Assembly (NCBI RefSeq): GCF_004114795.1
Contig: NZ_CP035311.1
Coordinates: 3,596,001 to 3,660,000, forward strand
DNA from: Janthinobacterium sp. 17J80-10
GTDB lineage: Bacteria; Pseudomonadota; Gammaproteobacteria; Burkholderiales; Burkholderiaceae_D
Direction: 5' to 3'
DNA: 64,000 bases
The notes beneath the pieces were generated by a model. That model saw only the letters and a list, made by a program, of their open reading frames with translations, was not told the origin of the DNA and searched no databases. This document shows positions 11,501 through 20,214 of the stretch, piece after piece (position 1 is the stretch's first letter; each line of letters starts with the position of its first letter). The position numbers were made by a program, and so were the translations under genes.

Positions 11501-14500
11501 GCAAACCATGTCCACCGCAGGTGCTATTGCCCTTGATACTTCGGTTGCCGGCAACATCAGCATGGCGGGTGACAGTGACTGGTTCAGTGTCGATCTTGAA
11601 GGAGGCATGTCATACAAAATTGATTTAAAAGGTAGCAGCAGCAACTCCGGGACATTGCTGGATCCTCTCCTTAAGATCTACGATAGCGCAGGCCAGCTCG
11701 TGCAAACCGTCGATGACGGCACGGGGAACTGGAGTAGCTACGACAGCCAGGTAACGTTCATGGCAGCCAGCAGCGGGACATATTATTTCGCCGCAAACGC
11801 TGATGCCTCGCTCGGAAATGGCCAAACTGGCACTTACTCGCTTTCGATTTCACGAGACGATGAATATTCTGCCACGTCCACGACAACCGGGACGCTTGCG
11901 CCCAACGGGGTTGCGTCTGGCAGGATTAATTTTGCAAACGATGTGGATTGGGTAAAGGTATCGCTGGAAGCGGGTAAAGTCTATACGTTCCAGGCAGAGT
12001 CCCAGCTCAACTGGATAAGCCCCGACCTCAAGCTCTCGCTTTATCTTGCCAACGGCACCTTGGTGGAGCAGGCAGACGACATCGATATCATCACAGGCGG
12101 GAACTATTCTCTTAAATTGACTCCTGAACTGGCCTATGTGGCGCCAGTTTCCGGTGAATATTATCTTGCCGTTGAGGGAAAGGGTTGGACAGGTGATTAT
12201 TCGCTCCAGGCATACAATGAAACTGTCCAATCTTACGTCAATGATCTGCTGCTGGGCCTGAAATGGGGCGCAGACGCCATGGGCACTGGGCAGACAATTA
12301 CCTACAGTTTCCCCACTGCGCTGGATCCTTATTATGAAGGATACGTGAATGGTTTCCAGCCCTTCACCAATGCACAAAGCCTGGATGCCATCGAGATCAT
12401 GCAGCAATGGTCGTCTCTGGCAAATATCCTGTTTACCCAGGTTGACGGCAACGGCAACATTGACTTCAACTGGGCGGATGGCAGCGATTTCTTTGATTCC
12501 AGCGTCGCCGCAGTGACTCTGCTTTATGCTACTTCCCAGTATTCCACGCAGTTCGCCGAGACCGATGTGTTCATGAACAACGCGACACTGGGCGCGAATG
12601 TCGATCCACTGCCTGGCCAGTTCGAATACTTCACCCTGTTGCACGAAATTGGCCACGCCATCGGCCTGGATCATCCAGGAAGCTATGGCGACAAGAGCTC
12701 CAATTTCCTGCCGCACGCCCTGGATAACCAGGCCTTTACGGTTATGTCGTATCTGGAAAAGCTGGATTCAAACATCTGGAACCTGAATCCTGGCATCCTG
12801 GATATCGCAACCATACAGTACTTGTATGGCGCCAACATGACCACCAATGCCAGCGATACCAACTACGTCTATTCGGATATAACCGAGTACCACGGCGCGA
12901 TCTGGGATGCGGGCGGCAACGACACGCTCGATGCCAGCAACCAGACGATTGATGCCCGGTTGTTCCTGACCGCGGGTACCCTGAGCTCGATTGGCCCTGT
13001 CACGGGCGGCGGTGCTGCGCACAACAATGTCGGTATTGCCTTTGGTGTCCAAATCGAAAATGCCAGGGGCGGCAGCGGCAATGATCTTATCATCGGCAAT
13101 AACGTGGCCAACAATTTGCAAGGCGGCAGTGGCAACGACACGCTGATTGGTAGCGAAGGTGCCGATACGCTGGATGGTGGTGCCGGGATGGACACGGCGG
13201 ACTACAGCAATGCTGTCAGTGGGATTAACGCCAATCTTTCCGGATCAATTGTTAGCAATGACGGCAGCGTGTCGGGCACCGGATCAGTCGATCTACTCAT
13301 TGATATTGAAAATCTGGCAGGTTCCGCCTTTGCCGATTTCCTGGTAGGCAGCGATGTTGCCAACCAGATCTATGGCAATGAAGGCAACGATACCATTTTT
13401 GGCTATGCCGGTAATGATGTCATTAGCGCTGGCGAAGGCAATGATGTACTGGTTGGCGGAACTGGTGCCGACACCCTGATTGGTGGCACCGGTAACGATA
13501 TCTATTACGTGGACGATGCAGGTGACTCCATTACCGAGGCAGGATCCGCAGGCACGGACCACGTCATCAGTGCAGTTTCATTTACGCTTTCTGCGAATAT
13601 CGAATATCTGCAATTGACGGATAGCGCTTTTAGCGGCACGGGCAATGCACTGAATAATTCGCTGAGCGGCACTATCGGCAATAACATTCTTGACGGTGCA
13701 GCAGGTGCCGATACCCTCTTAGGGGAAGCGGGCAACGATACACTGATTGGCGGCGCCGGCAACGATTACCTGCATGGTGGCGATGGGATTGATACTGCCA
13801 GCTTTAGCGGCATGACTGGCGCGGTCACCGCCAGCCTGACGGACGGATCTGCCAGCAATGACGGATCCGGCTGGATCGATACTTTCATCAGCATCGAAAA
13901 TCTGACAGGCGGCGCCGGCGACGATACGCTCTCCGGCGATGCTGCCGGCAACCGCATTGCTGGAGGTGCAGGTGCCGATAGCCTTGCCGGACTGGATGGC
14001 AACGATGTCCTGCAGGGCGATGCGGGCAATGACTCCGTTGCCGGCGGCAATGGCAACGACTACCTGACCGGCGGTGCCGGCATCGATACCCTGAATGGTG
14101 GCGCCGGCACCGACGTGGCCGATTACCGCGACGTCGTGGCGGCCATCAATGTCAACCTTGGCACGGGCATCACGGCCAACGATGGCGAAGGCGGCACCGA
14201 TATCTTGATCGCCATTGAGAACATCATCGGCGGCGCTGGCAACGACACCCTCACGGGCGATGCCCTGGCCAACCGCCTCGAAGGCCGCAACGGCAACGAC
14301 AACCTCGTCGGCGGCGACGGCAGCGATACCCTGGTGGGCGGCGCCGGCTTTGACACCCTCAACGGCGGCCTCGGCACCGACTTTGCCGATTACACGGCCC
14401 TGGCCGTGGCCGTCAACGTCAACCTCGCCACCGGCATTGCTTCTGCCGATGGCTCGGGCGCAACCGACACCCTGATCGGCATCGACAATATCCTGGGCGG

Positions 14501-16040
14501 CACCGGCAACGATACCCTGACGGGGGACGCCAACGGCAACCGCCTCGAAGGCCGCAATGGCAATGATTCGCTGGTCGGCGGCGCCGGCAATGACACCTTT
14601 CTGGGTGGCAATGGCGCTGACACCATGGATGGCGGCATCGGCACCGACTTCCTCGACTACAGCACCGCCACGGCCGCCGTCACCGCCAATCTTGCCACCG
14701 GCACCACCAGCAACGATGGCACCGGCGCCATCGATACCTTCACCGGCATGGAATACCTGATCGGCGGCTCGGCCGGCGACTTCCTCACGGGCGATGCCGC
14801 CAACAACCGCATCGAGGGCCGCAACGGCAATGATTCCCTCGTCGGGGCTGACGGCAGCGACACGCTCACGGGCGATGCCGGCAACGATACCCTCGATGGC
14901 GGCAATGCCGCCGATACCCTGATCGGTGGTGCAGGCGCGGACGTCATGGATGGCGGCGCCGGCGTGGATGTGCTCGATTACCGCCTGCAGACCGGCGGCG
15001 TCAATGCCAACCTCTTGACCGGCACAGCGAGTAATGATGGCAGCGGCAGCATCGATACCCTGGCCAACTTCGAGAACATGATTGGCGGTACCGGTTCAGA
15101 CACCCTGACGGGCGACGCCGGCAACAACCGCATCGAAGGCTTGTCGGGCAATGACAACATCGATGGCGGCGATGGCGCCGACACCCTGATCGGCGGCCTG
15201 GGAGCAGACACCATCAATGGCGGCAATGGCGTGGACATGCTCGACTACACCTCGACCGGCACGTCGGTCACGGTCAACCTGCTGGCCGGCACGGCGTCCG
15301 ATGGTTCCGGCACCGATACGGTCCTGAATGTGGAAAACATCAATGGCGGCTCGGGTGCGGATACCCTCATCGGTGACGCCGGCAACAACCGCATCGATGG
15401 CAGCTTTGGCAGCGACAGCCTGTCGGGTGGCGATGGCAACGATACCCTCATCGGCGGCACCGGCTTTGATACCTTGAATGGCGGCAATGGCATCGACCTG
15501 GTCGATTACACCGCAATGACGGGGGCGGTCACGGTGAACCTGGGCACCGGCACGGCTTCCGACAGCACCGGCGGCACCGATACCCTGCTCAACGTGGAAT
15601 ATGTCAATGGCGGATCTGCCGGCGACACCCTCATCGGCAATGCGGCCAACAACCGCATCGAGGGTCGCAATGGCAACGACACCATCACCGGGGCTGCGGG
15701 CAGTGACACGCTCATTGGCGGCGCCGGCAATGACGTCTTCCGCTTCGTCACCACGGCGGACGGCAGCGACACGCTCTCCGACTTCACCTCGGGCACGGAT
15801 ACGATCCAGGTCGTGGCGGGCAACTTCGGCCTGACGGCCGGGGCGGCAGTCACGCTCCTGTCGGGCGCCAGCACGCCCACGGTGTCGGGTGCCGGCGCCG
15901 AGTTCCTGTACAACACCACGTCGGGCGCCTTGTTCTTTGACCGCGATGGCACGGGCAGCACTTATGCGGCTACCCAGATCGCCACCCTGGCCGGATCCAA
16001 GACCCTTGTCGCAGCGGATATTCAGGTCGTCAGCGCTTAA
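8562..16040 (+). CDS. Serralysin-type RTX metalloprotease with N-terminal PPC-like array
   Basis: A 2,492-residue secreted zinc protease. The start is set by AAGGAG at 8550-8555. Residues 1 to about 1220 form about ten modules of ~120 residues, each opening with (A/D)YE.E.NN...A and containing D.DWY and GTYYVSV, which is the PPC (pre-peptidase C-terminal) pattern; the last two are more divergent. A peptidase M10-like domain follows: HEIGHAIGLDH places H1361, E1362, H1365 and H1371 as zinc and catalytic residues, and VMSY (M1395, Y1397) is the Met-turn with the tyrosine ligand typical of serralysins. RTX nonapeptide arrays then run to the C terminus, which is shared with the two neighbouring RTX genes. 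There is no Sec signal, consistent with type I export. Serralysins are usually about 480 residues, so this is about five times larger. Confidence 0.93.
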   Translation: MPPITETELNDSLASANSISSATLVNGRVSTETDVDWYRLTVDAPGALNLTFDAASNSAYYAYFKVAITNASGAVLSQMTTGEDFSVGLNIAAAGTYYISVGAAWAYNYSTDVYSFSVNSTATNPDYETESNNSRATANSVSSGSTVTGQLATASDTDYYAISVGASGVLNVNFDAPATYDFNIGVYDSAGNLLAQRRTGSDVTFNVGTAASGTYYVSLSAADTYQVPTNPYSLTLTSTAGGSAAYESEENNTQDTADSLTQAAPISGQLHSSSDVDWYALAISAPGSVNITFDSPSDSPYYAYFTVTVTDANGNILAGQHTGSDFSFNFGVAEAGTYYVAVSSDYFQVDSNAYTLTMAAAAGGQAAYESELNNSRETADQVQQGSPISGQLSSEADTDWFALSVAAPGVLQLTFDSPVSSPYYDYFRVTVTDNAGNLLASQITGQDFSFNVGVYAPGTYYAAVTYTGSNLDSNPYALTMAATVGGQAAYENEANNSLASATSLTLSAPVAGQLSSQSDVDWYAISVDGSTGLNIVFDSPAISAYDYFRISIADSSGIIVASYKADPDLSAYIGLNAAGTYYVSVGLNYMAYDENFYSLTASTTAIDPTFEREMNGTRDSANAVVLGQSISGQVGSNADLDYFSVTVSVPGVLHVGFDAPEYSSGDYGAFRLSVFDQGGTLLATRTTSTDMVFDLGAHAAGTYYVSVDMLQSVYGINSSPYDLTLSATAGGQAAYEGEGNNTQQSADLVTSGATVEGQIAVSGDIDYFMLEVDTAGVINIDFDAPAHISGWFRVSVYDESGTLLAGTESTQDMSFNVGAHSPGTYYVSIGMKESGWTNEQPYHVTMTATAGGQSAYEGESNDTVGNADQIAFGVAVNGQLSVITDVDYFAVSVDGPDSLLDIVWDDPDDTTTLQDFTISVRDSTNALLAQWSGDVDGSYQFAASTGEYFVTIAATGYYYNPDFYNITVNKSSTGWGDDFGQTMSTAGAIALDTSVAGNISMAGDSDWFSVDLEGGMSYKIDLKGSSSNSGTLLDPLLKIYDSAGQLVQTVDDGTGNWSSYDSQVTFMAASSGTYYFAANADASLGNGQTGTYSLSISRDDEYSATSTTTGTLAPNGVASGRINFANDVDWVKVSLEAGKVYTFQAESQLNWISPDLKLSLYLANGTLVEQADDIDIITGGNYSLKLTPELAYVAPVSGEYYLAVEGKGWTGDYSLQAYNETVQSYVNDLLLGLKWGADAMGTGQTITYSFPTALDPYYEGYVNGFQPFTNAQSLDAIEIMQQWSSLANILFTQVDGNGNIDFNWADGSDFFDSSVAAVTLLYATSQYSTQFAETDVFMNNATLGANVDPLPGQFEYFTLLHEIGHAIGLDHPGSYGDKSSNFLPHALDNQAFTVMSYLEKLDSNIWNLNPGILDIATIQYLYGANMTTNASDTNYVYSDITEYHGAIWDAGGNDTLDASNQTIDARLFLTAGTLSSIGPVTGGGAAHNNVGIAFGVQIENARGGSGNDLIIGNNVANNLQGGSGNDTLIGSEGADTLDGGAGMDTADYSNAVSGINANLSGSIVSNDGSVSGTGSVDLLIDIENLAGSAFADFLVGSDVANQIYGNEGNDTIFGYAGNDVISAGEGNDVLVGGTGADTLIGGTGNDIYYVDDAGDSITEAGSAGTDHVISAVSFTLSANIEYLQLTDSAFSGTGNALNNSLSGTIGNNILDGAAGADTLLGEAGNDTLIGGAGNDYLHGGDGIDTASFSGMTGAVTASLTDGSASNDGSGWIDTFISIENLTGGAGDDTLSGDAAGNRIAGGAGADSLAGLDGNDVLQGDAGNDSVAGGNGNDYLTGGAGIDTLNGGAGTDVADYRDVVAAINVNLGTGITANDGEGGTDILIAIENIIGGAGNDTLTGDALANRLEGRNGNDNLVGGDGSDTLVGGAGFDTLNGGLGTDFADYTALAVAVNVNLATGIASADGSGATDTLIGIDNILGGTGNDTLTGDANGNRLEGRNGNDSLVGGAGNDTFLGGNGADTMDGGIGTDFLDYSTATAAVTANLATGTTSNDGTGAIDTFTGMEYLIGGSAGDFLTGDAANNRIEGRNGNDSLVGADGSDTLTGDAGNDTLDGGNAADTLIGGAGADVMDGGAGVDVLDYRLQTGGVNANLLTGTASNDGSGSIDTLANFENMIGGTGSDTLTGDAGNNRIEGLSGNDNIDGGDGADTLIGGLGADTINGGNGVDMLDYTSTGTSVTVNLLAGTASDGSGTDTVLNVENINGGSGADTLIGDAGNNRIDGSFGSDSLSGGDGNDTLIGGTGFDTLNGGNGIDLVDYTAMTGAVTVNLGTGTASDSTGGTDTLLNVEYVNGGSAGDTLIGNAANNRIEGRNGNDTITGAAGSDTLIGGAGNDVFRFVTTADGSDTLSDFTSGTDTIQVVAGNFGLTAGAAVTLLSGASTPTVSGAGAEFLYNTTSGALFFDRDGTGSTYAATQIATLAGSKTLVAADIQVVSA
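13994..16040 (+). repeat. Shared RTX 3' block, copy 2 of 3
   Basis: It matches 18206-20023 and 6130-7947 without net length change. The match with the third RTX gene extends further upstream, to about 13994 (pairing with about 17977), starting at codons for GNDVLQGDAGND. Genes 2 and 3 therefore share about 2.05 kb. Confidence 0.92.
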
Positions 16041-16046
16041 AAACAA

Positions 16047-16105
16047 TCCCTGATTATTCAGGGATCTCGTTGTTTTCCAACCCCGGCACGTGCCGGGGTT
16101 TTTAT
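16047..16105 (+). terminator. Double hairpin terminator after RTX protease
   Basis: A first stem-loop has arms TCCCTGA (16047-16053) and TCAGGGA (16058-16064). A second, perfect palindrome CCCCGGCACGTGCCGGGG (16081-16098) is followed by TTTTTTATTTATTT. The second is a strong intrinsic terminator. Confidence 0.88.
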
Positions 16106-16130
16106 TTATTTAACAATGTTTCACCCAAGA

Positions 16131-16158
16131 TTGTTGTATTTTTGATAAAATTTATGAT
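16131..16158 (+). promoter_or_regulatory. Candidate sigma-70 promoter for NIDO-RTX gene
   Basis: TTGTTG (16131-16136) and TATGAT (16153-16158) are separated by 16 bp in an AT-rich stretch, 44 bp before the ATG at 16202. Because a strong terminator lies upstream, this gene needs its own promoter. The boxes are only moderate matches. Confidence 0.4.
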
Positions 16159-16201
16159 TCACTGGTAAACCGTTTAAACAACACCCTCCTGGACGAACGC
16201 A

Positions 16202-19200
16202 ATGGCAGATCTGATCAACAACCTGGGCGGAGCCGCAGGCTTTGGCGAAGGTTATATTCCCCGCAGCGATGACCAGTTTGTCACGATCGATTTGACGCAG
16301 ATTTTCGGCGCACAGGGCTTGAATTTTTTCGGTAGGAATTACACCAGCCTTTCAATGGCGGACAACGGCAACATCACTTTTGGCTCGGGCGGATTAACCG
16401 CATTTGAGCCTTTCGGCATGACAAACGGCGGCTATGCCATGATTGCGCCATTTTATGCCGATGTTGAAACACACTTAGAAGGTGATCCAGGGTATGAGCC
16501 AAACACGGTCACACCCACCCCAGGCGGGACATCGCAAGGATCGGATGCAGTCTGGTTCGATGCCGATTCCACCGGCTACGGCACATTCACCGTCACTTGG
16601 GATGACGTCAAATATTTTGAGAGCACAACCGAGAAACTGAATGCGTTCCAGCTGCAATTGATTGGTACGGGCAACGGCAATTTCGATATCGTCTTTCGCT
16701 ATGAATCAATTAACTGGACCACCGGGAGCTCCAGCGGCGGTGTAGATGGGCTGGGGGGAACCATTGCGCGCGCGGGATTCTCCCCTGGTGACGGCAGTGG
16801 ATGGTACGAACTACCAGTATCAGGCAACCAGGATGGCATGCTGCTTCTGGAGGATTTGCCCGGCAACACAGGTACTGAAGGCTATTACCGCTTCAGCGTT
16901 CAGAACGGCACAACCATCGGCGAAAGTATCGAGGGCGACAATACTGACAACCTGCTCGCTGGCGCGGATGGGGATGACCTTATTAGCGGCTACGATGGCA
17001 ACGATATGCTGGTCGGCAATGCAGGCAGCGACACGCTGACCGGCGGTGCAGGCGATGACAGCTACACTACTGACGGGATCGATACGCTCATCGAAAATCC
17101 TGATGAAGGCATCGACACCGTCTTTTCCAGCGCGACTTATACGCTCGAAGCAAATCTAGAAAACCTGATTTTAACTGGCACTGCCGCCGCCGATGGAACA
17201 GGAAATGCGCTAGATAATTTCATTTCCGGAAATGCCGGCAGCAATGTACTGGATGGCGGCGATGGCATTGACACTGTCGATTACTCTCGCTCCACTTATG
17301 GCATCTCGATTGATCTGTCTAACCCAGTCAATCAACTGGCCTGGATGAGTGACCAGGACAACGATACCGTAATCAATTTCGAGAATGTGCTCGGGTCGAC
17401 TTACAACGACGAACTCACTGGCGACGCCGGCAACAATGTCCTGAACGGCAATCAAGGCACCGATTACATGACGGGCGGCGATGGCTCGGACACGTATTAT
17501 GTGGAGAGCGAAAGCGACAACGTCACCGAAACCAATGAAGTCTCCGCCATAGGAGGCATTGACACGGTTGTCACCAAAATTACCTATACCTTGGGCAGCA
17601 ACGTCGAAAACCTCGTACTTGCTTCTGATCTCGCCATCGACGGCACTGGCAATGCATTAAACAATACAATTTATTCGGGAGCTGGCGACAACATTATCGA
17701 TGGCGGGGCGGGCATCGATCTCGTCAGTTACATGAATGCACTGGGCGGCGTCACCGTCGACCTGACTATCACTACAACGCAGAACACCATTGGTTCCGGC
17801 AATGACACCCTGCTCAATATCGAGCATCTCCAAGGCAGCATCATTGATAGTGACGATCTGCGGGGCAACTCCGGCAACAATATCCTGTATGGCCTCGGTG
17901 GCCTCGACACCTTGTCTGGAGCGGCGGGCAATGACACCCTGTCCGGAGGCGATGACAATGACCAACTCGCCGGTGGCGATGGCAATGATGTCCTGCAGGG
18001 CGATGCCGGCAACGACGCTGTTGCCGGCGGCAATGGCAACGACTACCTGGCCGGCGGTGCCGGCAACGACACCCTCGACGGCGGCGCCGGCACCGACGTG
18101 GCCGATTACCGCGACGTCGTGGCGGCCATCAACGTCAACCTTGGCACGGGCGTGACGGCCAACGATGGCGAAGGCGGCAGCGATACCTTGATCGCCATCG
18201 AGAACATCATCGGCGGTGCTGGCAACGACACCCTCACGGGCGATGCCCTGGCCAACCGCATCGAAGGCAGAGCCGGCAACGACAACCTCGTCGGCGGCGA
18301 TGGCAGCGATACCCTGGTGGGCGGCGCTGGCTTTGACACCCTCAACGGGGGTCTCGGCACCGATTTTGCCGATTACACGGCCCTGGCCGTGGCAGTCAAC
18401 GTCAACCTCGCCACCGGCATTGCTTCCGCCGATGGCTCGGGCGCAACGGACACCCTCATCGGCATCGACAATATCCTTGGCGGCACCGGCAACGATACCC
18501 TCACGGGGGATGCCAACGGCAACCGCCTCGAAGGCCGCAATGGCAATGATTCTCTGGTCGGCGGCGCCGGCAATGACACCTTCCTGGGTGGCAATGGCGC
18601 TGACACCATGGATGGCGGCATCGGCACCGACTTCCTCGACTACAGCACCGCCACGGCCGCTGTCACGGCCAATCTTGCCACCGGCACCACCAGCGATGAC
18701 GGCACCGGCGCCATCGATACCTTCACCGGCATGGAATACCTCATCGGTGGCTCGGCGGGCGACTTCCTGACGGGCGATGCCGCCAACAACCGCATCGAGG
18801 GCCGCAACGGCAACGATTCCCTGGTGGGCGCCGATGGCAGCGACACGCTCACGGGCGATGCCGGCAACGATACCCTCGATGGCGGCAATGCCGCCGATAC
18901 CCTGATCGGTGGTGCAGGCGCGGATGTGCTGGACGGCGGCGCCGGCATCGATGTGCTCGATTACCGCCTGCAGACCGGTGGCGTCAATGCCAACCTCTTG
19001 ACCGGCACAGCGAGTAATGATGGCAGCGGCAGCATCGATACCCTGGCCAACTTCGAGAACATGATTGGCGGCACCGGGTCCGACACCCTGACGGGCGACG
19101 CCGGCAACAACCGCATCGAAGGCTTGTCGGGCAATGACAATATCGATGGCGGCGATGGCGCCGACACCCTGATCGGTGGCCTGGGAGCGGACACCATCAA

Positions 19201-20023
19201 TGGCGGCAATGGCGTGGACATGCTGGACTACACCTCGACCGGCACGTCGGTCACGGTCAACCTGCTGGCGGGCACGGCCACGGATGGTTCCGGTACCGAT
19301 ACGGTCCTGAATGTGGAAAACATCAATGGCGGCTCGGGTGCGGATACCCTCATCGGTGACGCCGGCAACAACCGCATCGATGGCAGCTTTGGCAGCGACA
19401 GCCTGTCGGGTGGCGATGGCAACGATACCCTCATCGGCGGCACCGGCTTTGATACCCTGAATGGCGGCAATGGCATCGACCTGGTCGATTACACCGCCAT
19501 GACGGGGGCGGTGACGGTGAACCTGGGCACCGGCACGGCGTCGGACAGCACCGGCGGCACCGATACCCTGGTCAACGTGGAATATGTCAATGGCGGTGCA
19601 GCCGGCGACACCCTCATTGGCAATGCGGCCAACAACCGCATCGAGGGTCGCAATGGCAATGACACCATCACCGGGGCTGCGGGCAGTGACACGCTCATTG
19701 GCGGCGCCGGCAATGACGTCTTCCGCTTCGTCACCACGGCTGACGGCAGCGATACCCTCTCCGACTTCACCTCGGGCACGGATGCGATCGCCGTCGTGGC
19801 GGGCAACTTCGGCCTGACGGCCGGGGCTGCCGTCACGCTCCTGTCGGGCGCCAGCACGCCCACGGTGTCGGGTGCGGGAGGACAGTTCCTGTACAACACC
19901 ACGTCGGGCGCCTTGTTCTTTGACCGCGATGGCACGGGCAGCACTTATGCGGCTACCCAGATCGCCACCCTGGCCGGTTCCAAGACCCTTGTCGCAGCGG
20001 ATATCCAGGTGGTGGCGTCGTAA
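16202..20023 (+). CDS. NIDO-domain RTX protein, type I secretion substrate
   Basis: A 1,273-residue extracellular Ca-binding protein. Residues 1 to about 235 resemble a nidogen-like (NIDO) domain: FFGRNYTSLSMADNGNITFG, then AMIAPFYADVETH, VTWDDVKYF, FQLQLIG and FDIVFRYESINW. The rest is RTX nonapeptide arrays with spacers such as DYRDVVAAINVNLGTG and several segments of the type Y.LE.N.ENL.L.GTA..GTGNALDN, ending in the same C-terminal block as the two upstream RTX proteins. It has no signal peptide. NIDO domains occur in extracellular matrix and adhesive proteins, so an adhesin or matrix role is a reasonable inference. It has its own terminator and probably its own promoter. Confidence 0.9.
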   Translation: MADLINNLGGAAGFGEGYIPRSDDQFVTIDLTQIFGAQGLNFFGRNYTSLSMADNGNITFGSGGLTAFEPFGMTNGGYAMIAPFYADVETHLEGDPGYEPNTVTPTPGGTSQGSDAVWFDADSTGYGTFTVTWDDVKYFESTTEKLNAFQLQLIGTGNGNFDIVFRYESINWTTGSSSGGVDGLGGTIARAGFSPGDGSGWYELPVSGNQDGMLLLEDLPGNTGTEGYYRFSVQNGTTIGESIEGDNTDNLLAGADGDDLISGYDGNDMLVGNAGSDTLTGGAGDDSYTTDGIDTLIENPDEGIDTVFSSATYTLEANLENLILTGTAAADGTGNALDNFISGNAGSNVLDGGDGIDTVDYSRSTYGISIDLSNPVNQLAWMSDQDNDTVINFENVLGSTYNDELTGDAGNNVLNGNQGTDYMTGGDGSDTYYVESESDNVTETNEVSAIGGIDTVVTKITYTLGSNVENLVLASDLAIDGTGNALNNTIYSGAGDNIIDGGAGIDLVSYMNALGGVTVDLTITTTQNTIGSGNDTLLNIEHLQGSIIDSDDLRGNSGNNILYGLGGLDTLSGAAGNDTLSGGDDNDQLAGGDGNDVLQGDAGNDAVAGGNGNDYLAGGAGNDTLDGGAGTDVADYRDVVAAINVNLGTGVTANDGEGGSDTLIAIENIIGGAGNDTLTGDALANRIEGRAGNDNLVGGDGSDTLVGGAGFDTLNGGLGTDFADYTALAVAVNVNLATGIASADGSGATDTLIGIDNILGGTGNDTLTGDANGNRLEGRNGNDSLVGGAGNDTFLGGNGADTMDGGIGTDFLDYSTATAAVTANLATGTTSDDGTGAIDTFTGMEYLIGGSAGDFLTGDAANNRIEGRNGNDSLVGADGSDTLTGDAGNDTLDGGNAADTLIGGAGADVLDGGAGIDVLDYRLQTGGVNANLLTGTASNDGSGSIDTLANFENMIGGTGSDTLTGDAGNNRIEGLSGNDNIDGGDGADTLIGGLGADTINGGNGVDMLDYTSTGTSVTVNLLAGTATDGSGTDTVLNVENINGGSGADTLIGDAGNNRIDGSFGSDSLSGGDGNDTLIGGTGFDTLNGGNGIDLVDYTAMTGAVTVNLGTGTASDSTGGTDTLVNVEYVNGGAAGDTLIGNAANNRIEGRNGNDTITGAAGSDTLIGGAGNDVFRFVTTADGSDTLSDFTSGTDAIAVVAGNFGLTAGAAVTLLSGASTPTVSGAGGQFLYNTTSGALFFDRDGTGSTYAATQIATLAGSKTLVAADIQVVAS
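17977..20023 (+). repeat. Shared RTX 3' block, copy 3 of 3
   Basis: It pairs with 13994-16040 at a constant offset of 3,983 bp, and its last 1.8 kb pairs with 6130-7947. Base changes are scattered and no frame change occurs. Confidence 0.92.
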
Positions 20024-20046
20024 TATATCGGCAAAATCCCGCACAG

Positions 20047-20076
20047 AAGGCCGGCACGCAAGTGCCGGCCTTTCTA
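20047..20076 (+). terminator. Rho-independent terminator after NIDO-RTX gene
   Basis: Arms AAGGCCGGCAC (20047-20057) and GTGCCGGCCTT (20062-20072) enclose a GCAA loop and run into TTTCTATT. The remaining 20077-20214 interval holds no other clear signal. Confidence 0.85.
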
Positions 20077-20214
20077 TTCAATTAAACAACTGTTATTTTT
20101 CAGGTGCGAGTGACGATGGCCCACGCAATCCACTGGGCTATATACTAGGCGCCTGTCTCGCCAACCGCATTCCCGGAAAGGCGGCGGCATAACCATTATG
20201 TCCGGAGTTTCCCC

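Noticed and set aside
6130-20023. Mobile element explaining the triplicated block
   Set aside because: There are no terminal inverted repeats, target duplications or transposase; each copy lies inside a coding frame and ends at the same stop codon.
17657-20044. A 795-codon open frame on the minus strand opposite the third RTX gene
   Set aside because: It mirrors the repetitive GGxGxD codons, which contain few stop codons in antisense. Its translation is low-complexity and its frame follows the repeats.
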